DNA of 64,000 nucleotides. It comes from Astropecten irregularis (taxonomy: Eukaryota; Echinodermata; Asteroidea; Paxillosida; Astropectinidae). Position 1 is the first letter of the stretch. Each line of letters opens with the position of its first letter. Positions 54,301 through 56,469 of the stretch are shown piece after piece. A program made the translations under genes and the position numbers. A model generated the notes under the pieces. The model was not told where the DNA came from and did no database searches. It saw only the letters and a list, made by a program, of their open reading frames with translations. The stretch spans positions 16,323,390 to 16,387,389 of the forward strand of contig OZ020258.1 in assembly GCA_963971285.1 (NCBI GenBank), read 5' to 3'.

Positions 54301-55567
54301 AACCCGAAAAAGGATAGCCTTGACCCAATGCTCCTTGGTTGAGCGAGCAGAGGCAATAGATTTAGCCAGTAGGACACAGGAGTCCGGCGAGTATTCCACA
54401 GCGAACACAGCCTACACAACTATCTATATCCACGATTGAAAAATCCAGGTAAAAGGTACAGCCAGACACAGCGAGTCTAAACGTCATATGCCACTATCCA
54501 AAGCAGTATTATATATTGTCATCTGCTGAACACAACAGGAAATTATCAAGCTTTCTCATGTCATCCACAACCGAGAAAGCTTCGACCAATCCACCATTGG
54601 TGCCATGAAGTGCTGCACCTCACGTAATCTGGCCAATCTCTGCTTGTTTTCTGAGAAACCCTATGGCGCTTTATCACGTCCTCCGGATGTGATTTTTTTT
54701 TTTGCAGGATATCTCGTCATCCGTCGCAAACTGGTTAAATTAACAGTTATTAAGATAATAAAGAAATTAGGAATACTAAATTATTCATTAAGTCCCGGTA
54801 ATAGATGTAACAATAATAAATGTTCCCTCTTATGACATGACAAGATGCAACTTACGTTTCTTTCTTTTGATGGCTGGCTTAGCTGACGTAGGAGGAGTAG
54901 GCGTTACTATGTTCTTTTTAGTTCCAACTGAGAAAATATTGGAAAAGGCAAATTTCTGTTTAATTATTGCAAAGTCATTTGTTTATCATTACACGCAGTA
55001 TTCCCACAGCTCATTACCTAAACCTAAGACAGTCTCCTATACTGATTATCAAATGCTTCATTTCAAATGATCGACTTTGGTCAAGTTATGAGAATGGACT
55101 ATTGCAAATATCCAAAAATAGCCCTGGAAGGATCAGTCCAAGGCACTCGACCAAGAGGGCGCTCAACCAAAAGATGGACTGACTGCCTGAAAGAGAGCTG
55201 CGTAACTTACAGAGTAAAATCACTGACCCAAGGCAGGCACATGGGTATTAAGATAGGAAAGTGTGGAGCGGCTTTATTTGTACATGTAGTTGCCATCTTG
55301 AAGGTCCCTCATATAAGCCTGTGCAATGAAGGAATTAAATTCAATTAAATGTTCTGTTCTCACACCAATAAGATATGAGTATAACTTACATTGGATGACT
55401 TGTGGATAGAGTCTCACATTATCCTCTCCAGTATCTACAGTTGGTCTGACATTACCATCAGAAATGAATCCCACACACACATCAGAACTAGACAATGACT
55501 GAAGGATTATAAACCCTTTATCCTTCAAACGAACAATCTTGAAGTGGCAGAAGGTGTCCCCTGATCC
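172..55567 (-). CDS. Giant multi-exon PLAT / fibronectin-III repeat protein, partial at both ends
   Basis: Fifty-seven exons can be joined on the minus strand with GT-AG junctions and consistent phases, giving one open frame over 55 kb. Order from the N terminus: unrecognised exon, Pro/Thr linkers, 4 PLAT domains, 20 FN3 domains, at least 8 PLAT domains. PLAT/LH2 domains are lipid- or protein-binding beta sandwiches; PLAT arrays are known from LOXHD1 of hair-cell stereocilia. FN3 domains are usually adhesion or scaffold modules. No signal peptide or membrane segment is visible, but the N terminus is missing. A LOXHD1-like scaffold role is inference, and the FN3 block argues against calling it LOXHD1. 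No start codon is seen at the right end and the last PLAT is cut by the left edge. The domain entries below list the exons. Confidence 0.85.
869..1008. mobile_element. MITE (GATCACTGATCA family), copy 1
   Basis: About 140 bp with ends GGGCATGTTTGTTTCA and TGAAACAAACGTC in inverted order and an internal GGATCACTGATCACG. The same family recurs at 3421-3550. Confidence 0.6.
1066..3056 (-). CDS. PLAT domain 11 (exons 2807-3056, 2266-2352, 1066-1198)
   Basis: Exon 2807-3056 is a fusion: it opens with the C-terminal WMDSGVGD strand of PLAT 10 and then encodes the first half of PLAT 11 (QWQVKIKTSD, VSLYVYGQKG). In most other units this is split into two exons, so an intron was lost or never gained here. 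Exon 2266-2352 (87 bp) gives IGEITKIRLEHDN and the conserved Trp of AWHV. Exon 1066-1198 (133 bp) gives IDRWLARDQDDG and the ESLPG end. Phases 2-0, 0-0 and 0-1 join correctly. Confidence 0.82.
1345..1629. mobile_element. MITE with perfect 24-bp inverted ends
   Basis: CTGGGCCCAATTTCATGGAA plus TCCG stands at both ends in inverted order. 285 bp, noncoding, with internal shorter inverted segments. Confidence 0.8.
1735..2140 (+). pseudogene. Decayed LINE ORF2 fragment
   Basis: Plus-strand readings in broken frames give VLPVLLYAV, RSLRRILGYSW and ERQMQLYNRVAKFNVSNPA, matching the C-terminal part of LINE reverse transcriptases (VLPVLLYG, LRRILGY-W, RQLQLYGHVARF). Several stops and frame changes show it is dead. 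Confidence 0.65.
2807..4707 (-). CDS. PLAT domain 10 (exons 4556-4707, 4156-4313, start of 2807-3056)
   Basis: Exon 4556-4707 has YELCIHTGDKG and GARGDTGHRIL. Exon 4156-4313 has DVFTIEAVDI, TIGHQSEG, GAGWYLDKVTL and the FPCK strand that precedes the last WMD. This is a standard PLAT order: strand 1, LYG-type turn, FEIEAV strand, GHDG loop, WYLDKV strand, C-terminal WL. The exon boundaries and phases (1-0, 0-2) match PLAT 2 far upstream, so the two share an ancestral exon layout. Confidence 0.82.
3421..3550. mobile_element. MITE (GATCACTGATCA family), copy 2
   Basis: 130 bp with ends GGGCCTGTTCGTTTCA and TGAAACAAACAGGCC in inverted order; inner arms GAGATCAGTGATC and GATCACTGATCA also pair. 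Confidence 0.75.
3591..4105. mobile_element. Inverted-repeat element with ~170-bp arms
   Basis: The left arm (ATAAATAAAGGGTGCAC, CCGTTGATTTTGACGCCCGA, GGTGATATGAGTAGTATGAG) is mirrored by the right arm with few changes, around a core of about 170 bp. Total 515 bp, noncoding. Confidence 0.85.
5311..7071 (-). CDS. PLAT domain 9 with two large charged inserts (exons 6698-7071, 6046-6141, 5311-5710)
   Basis: Exon 6698-7071 opens with an acidic stretch, then WTIWITPGKDDG and LSVQVYGDKE, then about 50 residues rich in Glu, Asp, Lys and Thr before the EFD end. Exon 6046-6141 carries VGDIGPIYKIRLMV and the FLEK strand; its donor is GTCAGA. Exon 5311-5710 starts VKMKDKDTHQEF...IDRWLGS and then has about 90 Lys/Glu-rich residues before ELPVIRPDIPPLPG. 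The inserts sit in loops and keep frame. Between the last two exons lies a tRNA-derived SINE. Confidence 0.8.
5850..5945 (+). repeat. tRNA-derived SINE
   Basis: tRNA-like head with an A-box-like TGGCCTAGCGATATGG and B box GGTTCGAATCC, preceded by CTGACCCCAGCTAGCTCGG. The 5' flank is shared with the copy near 33.0 kb. It lies in the intron inside PLAT 9. Confidence 0.7.
7072..10127 (-). other. 3-kb intron, only a microsatellite seen
   Basis: Apart from an AAGC tetranucleotide run (about 9065-9090) I see no gene, inverted repeat or recognisable transposon here. Confidence 0.55.
10128..13432 (-). CDS. PLAT domain 8 (exons 13275-13432, 10128-10353)
   Basis: Exon 13275-13432 encodes YIVQVYIKDDPDSAS...DLHLELVGDAG. 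Exon 10128-10353 runs from VDTYQFEAV through TWFVDKVTI to the VLPCKMWFG end, fusing two exons that are separate in PLAT 10. The acidic tail of this exon leads in phase 1 into PLAT 9. A nested transposon pair (10679-13176) fills the intron. Confidence 0.78.
10731..12739. mobile_element. Nested 2,009-bp inverted-repeat element with 7-bp target duplication
   Basis: Starts CTAGTCTTGGTTCCAAGACC and ends with its complement; the arms match over about 120 bp. AGTAATA flanks both sides (10724-10730 and 12740-12746). The interior has short GACCAACTCGTATG-type repeats (11722-11792) and an AT-rich array. I see no transposase, only a 74-codon minus-strand frame at 12197-12421 with one CxxC. Confidence 0.85.
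11870..12195. repeat. AT-rich tandem repeat, ~120-bp unit
   Basis: Recurring segments CAACGATACGAAATGATTTT, ATACGAAATTAAATC, AAGAAAATGAAAGCGTT. About 2.5 units inside the nested element. Confidence 0.75.
14193..17738 (-). CDS. PLAT domain 7 (exons 17575-17738, 14453-14539, 14193-14325)
   Basis: Exon 17575-17738 has NWKVFVKTSDSEDAG and VFLTVFGEKD and ends EEEFD. Exon 14453-14539 has VGQVTKIRLEHDNSGD and AWHV. Exon 14193-14325 has FRVNAWLSSDQGDN and ends in PLPG-type sequence. Exon sizes 87 and 133 bp equal those of PLAT 5 and PLAT 11. Decayed piggyBac copies occupy the first intron. Confidence 0.82.
14745..16040 (-). pseudogene. piggyBac-like transposon remnant 1, internally deleted
   Basis: The minus-strand reading at 15598-16032 is a Ser/Glu/Asp-rich N terminus (SSSESEEEFISEAVRAV) of piggyBac type. 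It is followed by broken frames, and then at 15119-15316 by a decayed C-terminal tail ending in a TKTTRKGC segment. The left flank (14745-15000) resembles the flank of remnant 2, so both share a 3' end. The catalytic core is mostly missing. Confidence 0.6.
16190..17400 (-). pseudogene. piggyBac-like transposon remnant 2
   Basis: The minus-strand reading at 16875-17150 has DRLYKSVALARKTLF, ITRAVISNSRYLP and WKDFKVILMLSTGHQG, typical of the piggyBac DDE domain. The piece at 16490-16708 has CQLCKDHDG and CEVCGIHLC, the C-terminal Cys-rich zinc-binding end. Stops and frame changes separate them. Confidence 0.72.
18403..18447 (-). CDS. 45-bp acidic linker exon
   Basis: A symmetric phase 1-1 mini-exon between PLAT 6 and PLAT 7. 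It has a GTAAG donor and a TTGTAG acceptor. The in-frame reading is a short Asp/Ser/Glu-rich linker (AEDSSDEST); the other two frames do not fit the flanking phases. Confidence 0.65.
18576..19591 (-). CDS. PLAT domain 6 (exons 19437-19591, 19231-19309, 18576-18710)
   Basis: Exon 19437-19591 has VYHVSVATGDRW, AKLWIILHGERGDTGRRIL. Exon 19231-19309 has FKVEAVSLGEVSMVEIGHDG. Exon 18576-18710 has the FIKYVSVKES strand and LFACNSWLDD, then a Gln/Arg-rich tail. The middle of the domain has an intron after GHDGVGYG that other units lack. All phases agree (1-0, 0-1, 1-1). Confidence 0.8.
19891..20798 (-). CDS. PLAT domain 5 (exons 20632-20798, 20179-20265, 19891-20023)
   Basis: First PLAT after the FN3 block. 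Exon 20632-20798 has DWKVWITTAADSK and VHIVVYGDKG and ends TDEFD. Exon 20179-20265 has VGEIGSIYKIRIGHSDD and GWHLTQ. Exon 19891-20023 has FDFDRWMSRQEDDFD and ends TLPG. Complete three-exon PLAT with the standard lengths 167, 87 and 133 bp. Confidence 0.85.
21224..21244 (-). CDS. 21-bp micro-exon joining the FN3 block to PLAT 5
   Basis: Between donor GTAAGT and acceptor CTTTCAG lies a 21-bp phase 1-1 exon reading about QDVLPS. It links the end of FN3-20 to the DWKVW start of PLAT 5 in frame. Being 21 bp it can be skipped without a frameshift. Confidence is limited by its size. Confidence 0.5.
21405..21610. repeat. Partial copy of the GCCCTGTCACAC MITE
   Basis: Shares AGCCCAGTCACACCTAGATG and the internal GTAGTACATTGGCAG-like text with the outer MITE at 10679-13176; one end is missing. 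Confidence 0.5.
21670..21840 (+). repeat. Dispersed repeat shared with 53930-54140
   Basis: Shared text: GATTGGTAACAAACC, AAACATACCATTAAAATATTT, GGGGTAAGATCAAA. Type unknown. Confidence 0.55.
22090..22593 (-). CDS. FN3 domain 20 with Asp/Thr-rich insert
   Basis: A 168-residue phase 1-1 exon. FN3 marks: VTVQWTAPDCQYSGFRVLC, then about 75 Asp/Asn/Thr/Pro/Lys residues in the middle loop, then VEFTGLDQMTDYSFQIFT and the VESEAVTVEGKT end. Last FN3 before the PLAT array resumes. Confidence 0.85.
22594..23442 (-). other. Intron between FN3-19 and FN3-20, nothing recognised
   Basis: AT-rich intron of about 850 bp. I see no long open frame, inverted repeat or tandem array in it. Confidence 0.6.
23443..23721 (-). 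CDS. FN3 domain 19
   Basis: A 93-residue phase 1-1 exon: ADCLRVSWKKPEGPVTGFNISL, VEFRRLTVGTAYLIGIVTL and VESQVVQVEG. Trp, Leu and Tyr core positions are present and there is no loop insert. Donor GTGAGT and acceptor CCTGCAG are good. Confidence 0.87.
24494..24793 (-). CDS. FN3 domain 18
   Basis: A 100-residue phase 1-1 exon: LSVSWKKPDGPITGFRIDC, FSGLEEGTDYLVEIYSL and EKESEAVVLRGQT, followed by an acidic Ser/Glu tail to donor GTGAGT. Closely similar to FN3-19 around WKKP-GP-TGF. Confidence 0.87.
25108..25413 (-). CDS. FN3 domain 17
   Basis: A 102-residue phase 1-1 exon: VEVSWGIPEGPVNGFRTVC, VSFGGLDADSEYTLEVYTI, LESEPVELLVKTT and a Glu/Lys tail. Donor GTAAGC and acceptor AATACAG. Confidence 0.86.
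25859..26188 (-). CDS. FN3 domain 16
   Basis: A 110-residue phase 1-1 exon: LSVSWTVPEETVHTAYKITC, VTFSGLAPCTEYVIQVIAV, GQVESESVD and a Ser/Thr-rich tail. There is no in-frame ATG at its start, as expected of an internal exon. The 21-bp minisatellite lies upstream in the preceding intron. Confidence 0.84.
26430..29286. repeat. 2.8-kb minisatellite, 21-bp unit, in an intron
   Basis: Tandem array of a 21-bp unit (CATCACCATCAAGACAGTGT plus A) with variants GGACAGTG, ACGGTG and CATCGG. Because 21 is a multiple of three and the unit lacks stops, long open frames appear on both strands (His/Gln-, Ser/Pro-, Thr/Ile-rich); they are repeat artefacts. A segment with CATTATCGAGCGG recurs at 26509, 26637, 26827 and 27017, showing a higher-order period of about 190 bp in the left part. 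From about 28950 the array turns into a 16-bp unit built on ATCACCATCATGGTAT. It ends about 30 bp from the FN3-15 exon. Confidence 0.95.
29318..29632 (-). CDS. FN3 domain 15
   Basis: A 105-residue phase 1-1 exon: LTCMWSPPVGIVTGYRVTC, VNHDSDYMVEIWAL, EVESHSVVLSARP. The central loop is Ser/Glu-rich. Its donor GTGAGT is about 30 bp from the end of the minisatellite. Confidence 0.85.
29964..30509 (-). CDS. FN3 domain 14 with Asp/Lys/Gln-rich insert
   Basis: A 182-residue phase 1-1 exon: INLTWTRPEGDITGYRINY, an insert of about 90 Asp, Glu, Asn, Gln and Lys residues, then AELTGLTPGQPYQIQIYAL and VEESKEVVINCTT. The insert occupies the same loop as in FN3-20. Confidence 0.86.
30618..30828. mobile_element. 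MITE-like element, ~25-bp terminal inverted repeats
   Basis: The left end GCAATAGACCGATCCATTAA and the reverse complement of the right end (GTAATAGGCCAATCCAGTAA) match at most positions. The 211-bp element has no coding capacity and sits in the intron between FN3-13 and FN3-14. Confidence 0.6.
30876..31145 (-). CDS. FN3 domain 13
   Basis: A 90-residue phase 1-1 exon without a loop insert: INVSWTKPEGTVSGYRVLC, TEFQGLTPGRQYELEIYAL, DIESDKTTLKQST. A good reference copy of the module. Confidence 0.87.
31720..31949 (-). pseudogene. Probable decayed FN3 exon
   Basis: After acceptor TTTTAG at 31950 a phase-1 frame reads FN3-like (FTLTTCLKKPTDDKFKGYRLTC), matching the first half of the neighbouring modules. 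The second half (GL-PG-Y...IY-L-G-ES) is missing and no good phase-1 donor follows; the frame ends at a stop near 31710. FN3-12 and FN3-13 join in phase without it. It could also be a short real exon with a weak donor. Confidence 0.45.
32273..32707 (-). CDS. FN3 domain 12 with Lys/Ser/Glu-rich insert
   Basis: A 145-residue phase 1-1 exon: KVNKVRKAS start, ISIYWKTPEGDVSGYLVTY, about 55 Lys, Ser, Glu and Thr residues, then LEELSSNTEYLIKIYTLDGDRKSDRVKLTART. Same subtype as FN3-6, 8 and 10 but more diverged. Confidence 0.87.
32909..33000 (-). repeat. tRNA-derived SINE
   Basis: The minus strand carries a tRNA-like head preceded by CTGACCCCAGCTAACTTGG, with a B-box-like GGGTTTGAATCC. The same head with the same 5' flank occurs on the plus strand near 5850, so this is a dispersed SINE and not a tRNA gene. 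Confidence 0.65.
33319..33885 (-). CDS. FN3 domain 11 with long Asp/Thr/Lys-rich insert
   Basis: A 189-residue phase 1-1 exon, the largest FN3 exon here: VIISWKQPAEDSSVSISGYRL, about 95 Asp, Glu, Asn, Thr and Lys residues, then AELSGLEPGQEYIVTVFTVG and QESPGTRLEV. It is unlike the duplicated FN3 pairs on its right. Confidence 0.86.
34246..34683 (-). CDS. FN3 domain 10 (duplicated pair, copy 3, long type)
   Basis: A 146-residue phase 1-1 exon: VKVNKVQKAS, ISLSWNKPEGNVSGYLITY, a Lys/Ser/Glu insert of about 55 residues, LEELSSDTEYLIKIYTLDG, SDRVKLTART. Nearly identical to FN3-8 and FN3-6, so it comes from recent tandem duplication. Confidence 0.9.
34888..35151 (-). CDS. FN3 domain 9 (duplicated pair, copy 3, short type)
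   Basis: An 88-residue phase 1-1 exon: VNDVKAEGVEDSILVSWSTP, GQVTGYDLTCTSQPTKDGD, IKGGKEYIVQIVALYGERRSEASSVTVEIS. Nearly identical to FN3-7 and FN3-5. Its acceptor is the source of the intronic satellite next to it. Confidence 0.9.
35152..35455. repeat. Intronic satellite, ~118-bp unit containing a splice-acceptor copy (block 1)
   Basis: About 2.5 units of roughly 118 bp directly upstream of FN3-9. Each unit holds a copy of the exon's acceptor region (minus strand TCCCTGCAG then TGAA), at about 35266 and 35383, plus the shared GCATATTTC and CACATCAAACGTG segments. Related blocks lie upstream of FN3-7 and FN3-5. Confidence 0.85.
35686..36123 (-). CDS. FN3 domain 8 (duplicated pair, copy 2, long type)
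   Basis: A 146-residue phase 1-1 exon differing from FN3-10 at only a few residues. It has the same Lys/Ser/Glu insert and the same KVNKVGKAS start. Its donor context ACTAGTC differs by one base from the other copies. Confidence 0.9.
36284..36547 (-). CDS. FN3 domain 7 (duplicated pair, copy 2, short type)
   Basis: An 88-residue phase 1-1 exon almost identical to FN3-9 and FN3-5 (VNDVKAEAVEDSIVVSW). The 160-bp intron to FN3-8 is also nearly identical to that between FN3-5 and FN3-6, so these two pairs split last. Confidence 0.9.
36548..36985. repeat. Intronic satellite with splice-acceptor copies (block 2)
   Basis: Nearly four units of about 118 bp upstream of FN3-7, with acceptor-like copies near 36660, 36778 and 36900. 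Two carry CGGCAG in place of CTGCAG on the minus strand, keeping the AG. Confidence 0.85.
37200..37637 (-). CDS. FN3 domain 6 (duplicated pair, copy 1, long type)
   Basis: A 146-residue phase 1-1 exon nearly identical to FN3-8. Substitutions include ENYETSEK for EIEETSEK in the charged insert and IHTLDG for IYTLDG. Confidence 0.9.
37798..38061 (-). CDS. FN3 domain 5 (duplicated pair, copy 1, short type)
   Basis: An 88-residue phase 1-1 exon nearly identical to FN3-7 and FN3-9 (VNDVKAGAVEDSILVSWSKP). It is the N-terminal end of the triplicated pair. Confidence 0.9.
38062..38290. repeat. Intronic satellite with splice-acceptor copy (block 3)
   Basis: About two units of the 118-bp satellite upstream of FN3-5, with one acceptor-like copy near 38174. 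The rest of the intron to 38751 shows nothing I recognise. Confidence 0.8.
38752..39033 (-). CDS. FN3 domain 4
   Basis: A 94-residue phase 1-1 exon: AKVNKVKKPV, ITISWKTPEGNISGYRLTC, FEELSENTEYLIKIYTVSGDRESERAKV. It is the insert-free relative of FN3-6, 8, 10 and 12, which shows that the charged stretch in those copies is an insertion into an ordinary FN3 loop. Confidence 0.88.
39415..39845. mobile_element. MITE with GCCCTGTCCGCACTGGACTT ends
   Basis: Terminal inverted repeats of about 25 bp at 39417 and 39845, with further internal copies of GTCCGCACTGGACTT near 39650 and 39767. Noncoding, about 430 bp, in the intron between FN3-3 and FN3-4. Confidence 0.75.
39913..40194 (-). CDS. FN3 domain 3
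   Basis: A 94-residue phase 1-1 exon: LAVSWTKPEGDVTGYHVKIL, AEFEGLSSGSEYTVEVCTV, DQESEKTTLTART. No insert. Donor GTTAGT. Confidence 0.87.
40280..40420 (-). repeat. tRNA-derived SINE
   Basis: The minus strand has a tRNA-like head with B box GGTTCGCATCC and A-box-like AGCTCAGTTGGTAGAGTGCC. It is followed by the tail AATTTTTCTTTGTTCACTTT shared with the two copies near 53.5-53.9 kb. A SINE and not a tRNA gene, because the tail is conserved between copies. Confidence 0.7.
40625..40888 (-). CDS. FN3 domain 2
   Basis: An 88-residue phase 1-1 exon: IKVSWSEPDGTQTGYKLRI, AEFTGLTPDKKYKVDVITVSG, EAESEKVTAQEIT. Confidence 0.87.
41779..42045 (-). CDS. FN3 domain 1
   Basis: An 89-residue phase 1-1 exon, first of the FN3 block: ITVTWKEPTSQGVTGYQVSC, AEFSGLTAGKSYQFNIVTVSG, LTSEKVTLKANTS. 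It is joined in phase 1 to the last exon of PLAT 4. Confidence 0.87.
42311..44013. mobile_element. Inverted-repeat element carrying a 117-bp tandem array
   Basis: About 165-bp imperfect terminal inverted repeats begin GTGATCAC...TTTCGGCTGCTGGAA on the left and read the same on the complement of the right end. Between them stand 12 to 13 copies of a 117-bp unit (CAGTCTGCTGAACACGGTAC landmark at 42622, 42739, 42856 and every 117 bp to 43441, then 43510, 43627, 43744, 43861). The one short 69-bp step ends in the sequence that also closes the array, so the end was copied inward. Open frames of about 490 and 513 codons on the two strands are by-products of a 39-codon stop-free unit. Confidence 0.88.
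44144..45245 (-). CDS. PLAT domain 4 (exons 44930-45245, 44144-44211)
   Basis: Exon 44930-45245 encodes most of the domain: TRYHVQVYTGSEEN, VYLQLFGKNGDAGKRHLI, DIFEIEAVYL, VIVGHDGKESGQGWYLDKVIV, LFTCK. Exon 44144-44211 adds KWLDAGQGDQKIEREL and a short linker, then joins FN3-1. Last PLAT before the FN3 block. Confidence 0.86.
44352..44800 (+). repeat. Dispersed repeat copy A
   Basis: About 430 bp matching 54285-54715: shared stretches include CCAACCCGAAAA-like, TATTCCACAGCGAACA, and TTTATCACGTCCTCC followed by GGATGT or AGATGT and an A/T run. The A/T-run end suggests a retroposon. Confidence 0.65.
45540..46189 (-). CDS. PLAT domain 3 (exons 46029-46189, 45540-45759)
   Basis: Exon 46029-46189 has YEWQVYVTTGGDSSAG and VTLVAYGDKD and ends TTKDFR. 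Exon 45540-45759 joins what are two exons elsewhere: YLGDIGSLYKIRIGHDN, SWYLKTVRMMD, FTFDRWLSEKHDDLD, KPLPG. All core positions are present. Confidence 0.86.
46318..47536 (-). CDS. PLAT domain 2 (exons 47385-47536, 46914-47071, 46318-46391)
   Basis: Exon 47385-47536 has YLVQVTTGSVPGSS and VYLCLHGEKGDTGKRNLI. Exon 46914-47071 has DMFEFEAVTV, VIVGHDGKGPGGGWFLNDVIV and FSCNK. Exon 46318-46391 has WLDEGQDDKLIERELE. Three-exon layout identical in phase to PLAT 10. Confidence 0.86.
46536..46822. mobile_element. Probable MITE with CAGGGCTC ends
   Basis: Ends CAGGGCTCATAA and, on the complement, CAGGGCTCGCAT bound about 287 noncoding bases with several CTAGTGATTT repeats. Flanking target copies are imperfect (ATCTAGTC and TTAGTCCT). 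Confidence 0.45.
47650..49831 (-). CDS. PLAT domain 1 (exons 49677-49831, 48089-48176, 47945-47967, 47650-47785)
   Basis: Exon 49677-49831 has DWKVWVKTGKVATKA and VLVVYGEDGVSEP. Exon 48089-48176 has LSVGDIYKIRIGLE and ASWRTG. A 23-bp micro-exon (47945-47967) adds GVSAEHYQ. Exon 47650-47785 has VKLKDMITDEQL, KNRWLSPNEDDAD and QPLP. The micro-exon is needed to keep phase (1 to 0); other PLAT units run straight through this WHV-QVK strand, so domain 1 has an odd extension here. Confidence 0.78.
48368..48676. mobile_element. hAT-like MITE with 8-bp target duplication
   Basis: Ends CACTGGCGTAG and, on the complement, CAGTGGCGTAG. Flanked by GCTATGGT on both sides (48360-48367 and 48677-48684), the 8-bp duplication typical of hAT. 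The interior has a long G homopolymer and A-rich runs that are prone to sequencing error. Confidence 0.8.
49832..52819 (-). other. 3-kb intron with CpG-rich patch and minisatellite
   Basis: Intron between the last linker exon and PLAT 1. It holds a perfect 13-bp hairpin (CATAGATATAGAA, near 50412-50446), a CpG-rich stretch to about 50660 and the 24-bp minisatellite. From 51450 to 52819 I see nothing else. Confidence 0.6.
50983..51445. repeat. Minisatellite, ~24-bp unit
   Basis: About 18 degenerate copies of GGAGTGTCACATGGTGTGAT plus TATT, with unit lengths varying from about 17 to 26 bp. Noncoding. Confidence 0.9.
52820..52945 (-). CDS. Pro/Thr-rich linker exon
   Basis: A 42-residue phase 1-1 exon with two PTPTPTP stretches separated by acidic DEEYEDVY sequence. 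It joins PLAT 1 in frame (donor GTGAGT, acceptor TTCTAG). Probably a disordered spacer. Confidence 0.7.
53268..53369 (-). CDS. Pro/Thr-rich linker exon
   Basis: A 34-residue phase 1-1 exon: Lys/Ser-rich start, then PAPLPRTPTPTPSPP. Donor GTAGGT, acceptor ATTATAG. Same kind of spacer as the next exon. Confidence 0.7.
53515..53865. repeat. Inverted pair of tRNA-derived SINEs
   Basis: A minus-oriented tRNA-like head near 53570-53635 and a plus-oriented head near 53779-53848 (GGCTCAGTTGGTAGAGCGCC, GTTCGAATCCC). Both carry the tail also seen near 40.3 kb. The pair could fold into a long hairpin. Confidence 0.7.
53930..54140 (+). repeat. Dispersed repeat shared with ~21.67-21.84 kb
   Basis: Similar to 21670-21840, including ATTGGTAACAAACC, AAACATACCATTAAAATATTT and GGGGTAAGATCAAA. 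Noncoding family of unknown type. Confidence 0.55.
54285..54715 (+). repeat. Dispersed repeat copy B
   Basis: Second copy of the repeat at 44352-44800, ending in TTTATCACGTCCTCCGGATG and a T run. Confidence 0.6.
54856..54927 (-). CDS. Lys/Pro-rich linker exon
   Basis: A 24-residue phase 1-1 exon: GTKKNIVTPTPPTSAKPAIKR. It ends in a basic KRKK cluster. Donor GTAAGT, acceptor TCTCAG. Confidence 0.65.
55063..55200 (+). pseudogene. LINE reverse-transcriptase C-terminal fragment
   Basis: A short plus-strand reading with RMDYCKYPKIAL and GTRPRGRSTKRWTDCLKE matches the RPRGRP-x-RW-D signature at the end of LINE ORF2 proteins. Only this tail remains. Confidence 0.6.
55390..55567 (-). CDS. First visible host exon, unrecognised domain
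   Basis: A 178-bp exon, phase 0 in and 1 out, beginning GSGDTFCHFKIVRLKDKG and ending DNVRLYPQVIQ. The pattern of short strands (FKIV, FIILQS, VCVGFISDG) suggests a small beta-rich, perhaps trefoil-like fold, but I do not recognise the family. There is no start codon, so coding sequence continues upstream, past the viral element. Confidence 0.6.
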
Positions 55568-56469
55568 CTAAGAACAAAACAACAACAAATCATCTCATAC
55601 AAATTAGCAAACTTGTAATTCATTTTTATGAGACATGCCTTGTCATACATTCTAAGCATCGTGTACATATCCAGCTGTATGACAAAATGTATGAGATATA
55701 TGGATGCAAGTAATTGGTTTCCCTTATACACAATTCTACTTCTTTATCTTAGTAGTATACACAATAGCGGTTCTGGCACAGTGCCCGCGCGTCCGGCCGA
55801 AGACCAGTGTAGGCCTTTTATTCTAGGTTTTACTATCTATACAGGGGGTAGCGGGTTCTGGCGCAGCAGCCCTTACCACTCGCTAGCCCAGGCGTGTGGT
55901 TGGTTGTAGCGGTCCAAAGGTCACTCTGTGGCGCGTGCCGGGTTGATGATTGGCACCAGCCTTGGTGTTAATCATTAACATCGACCCGAAGAGGAACATG
56001 GGCAGTAAGGTCAAAGGTCACTCTCTAGCAACCGGCCATATAATGGGGGCGCTATTTTTTTTGTTGGCAAAAAAAAAGTCGCGCGGGGCCACGCGTTCCA
56101 AAAATGAGAAAACTCTCTTCCGTGGTCTATCTACATCCATACTGTCCCGTAGCGTTAATCCTGTCGAGCTCCAAAAAGTTGGTCACGCTCAAGAAAGTTG
56201 GTCACGGTCTGAGTGCCGTGACCAAAAACTGCGCTGCATACTGAGAGATATTGCACAACCGTACCGAAATATACACTCTAGAACATTCTGCTTTGCCACA
56301 TAGTGCCTGCAGTACAAATAGATCTAAAGTCCAAGGGCCTTATCTGATTGTTGCAGAGCAACGGAACAAGTGGCAGCAGGAGGGCGCTATTTTTGTTCTA
56401 CAGTAGTGTATGCAGGCGGGCGATCAGGGGATGTCCGCGATGTATGAACAAGTTTGAAGCAACCACATT
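55568..56469. other. Host intron passing into the left flank of the viral element
   Basis: About 900 bp without a gene. AT-rich host-like sequence gives way to CpG-rich DNA near 55760. Short direct repeats (TAGCGGTTCTGGCACAG near 55763 and its near copy near 55847; AAAGGTCACTCT near 55916 and 56010) and a 10-bp hairpin at 56198-56225 suggest the terminal region of the element. The exact boundary is not clear. Confidence 0.5.
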
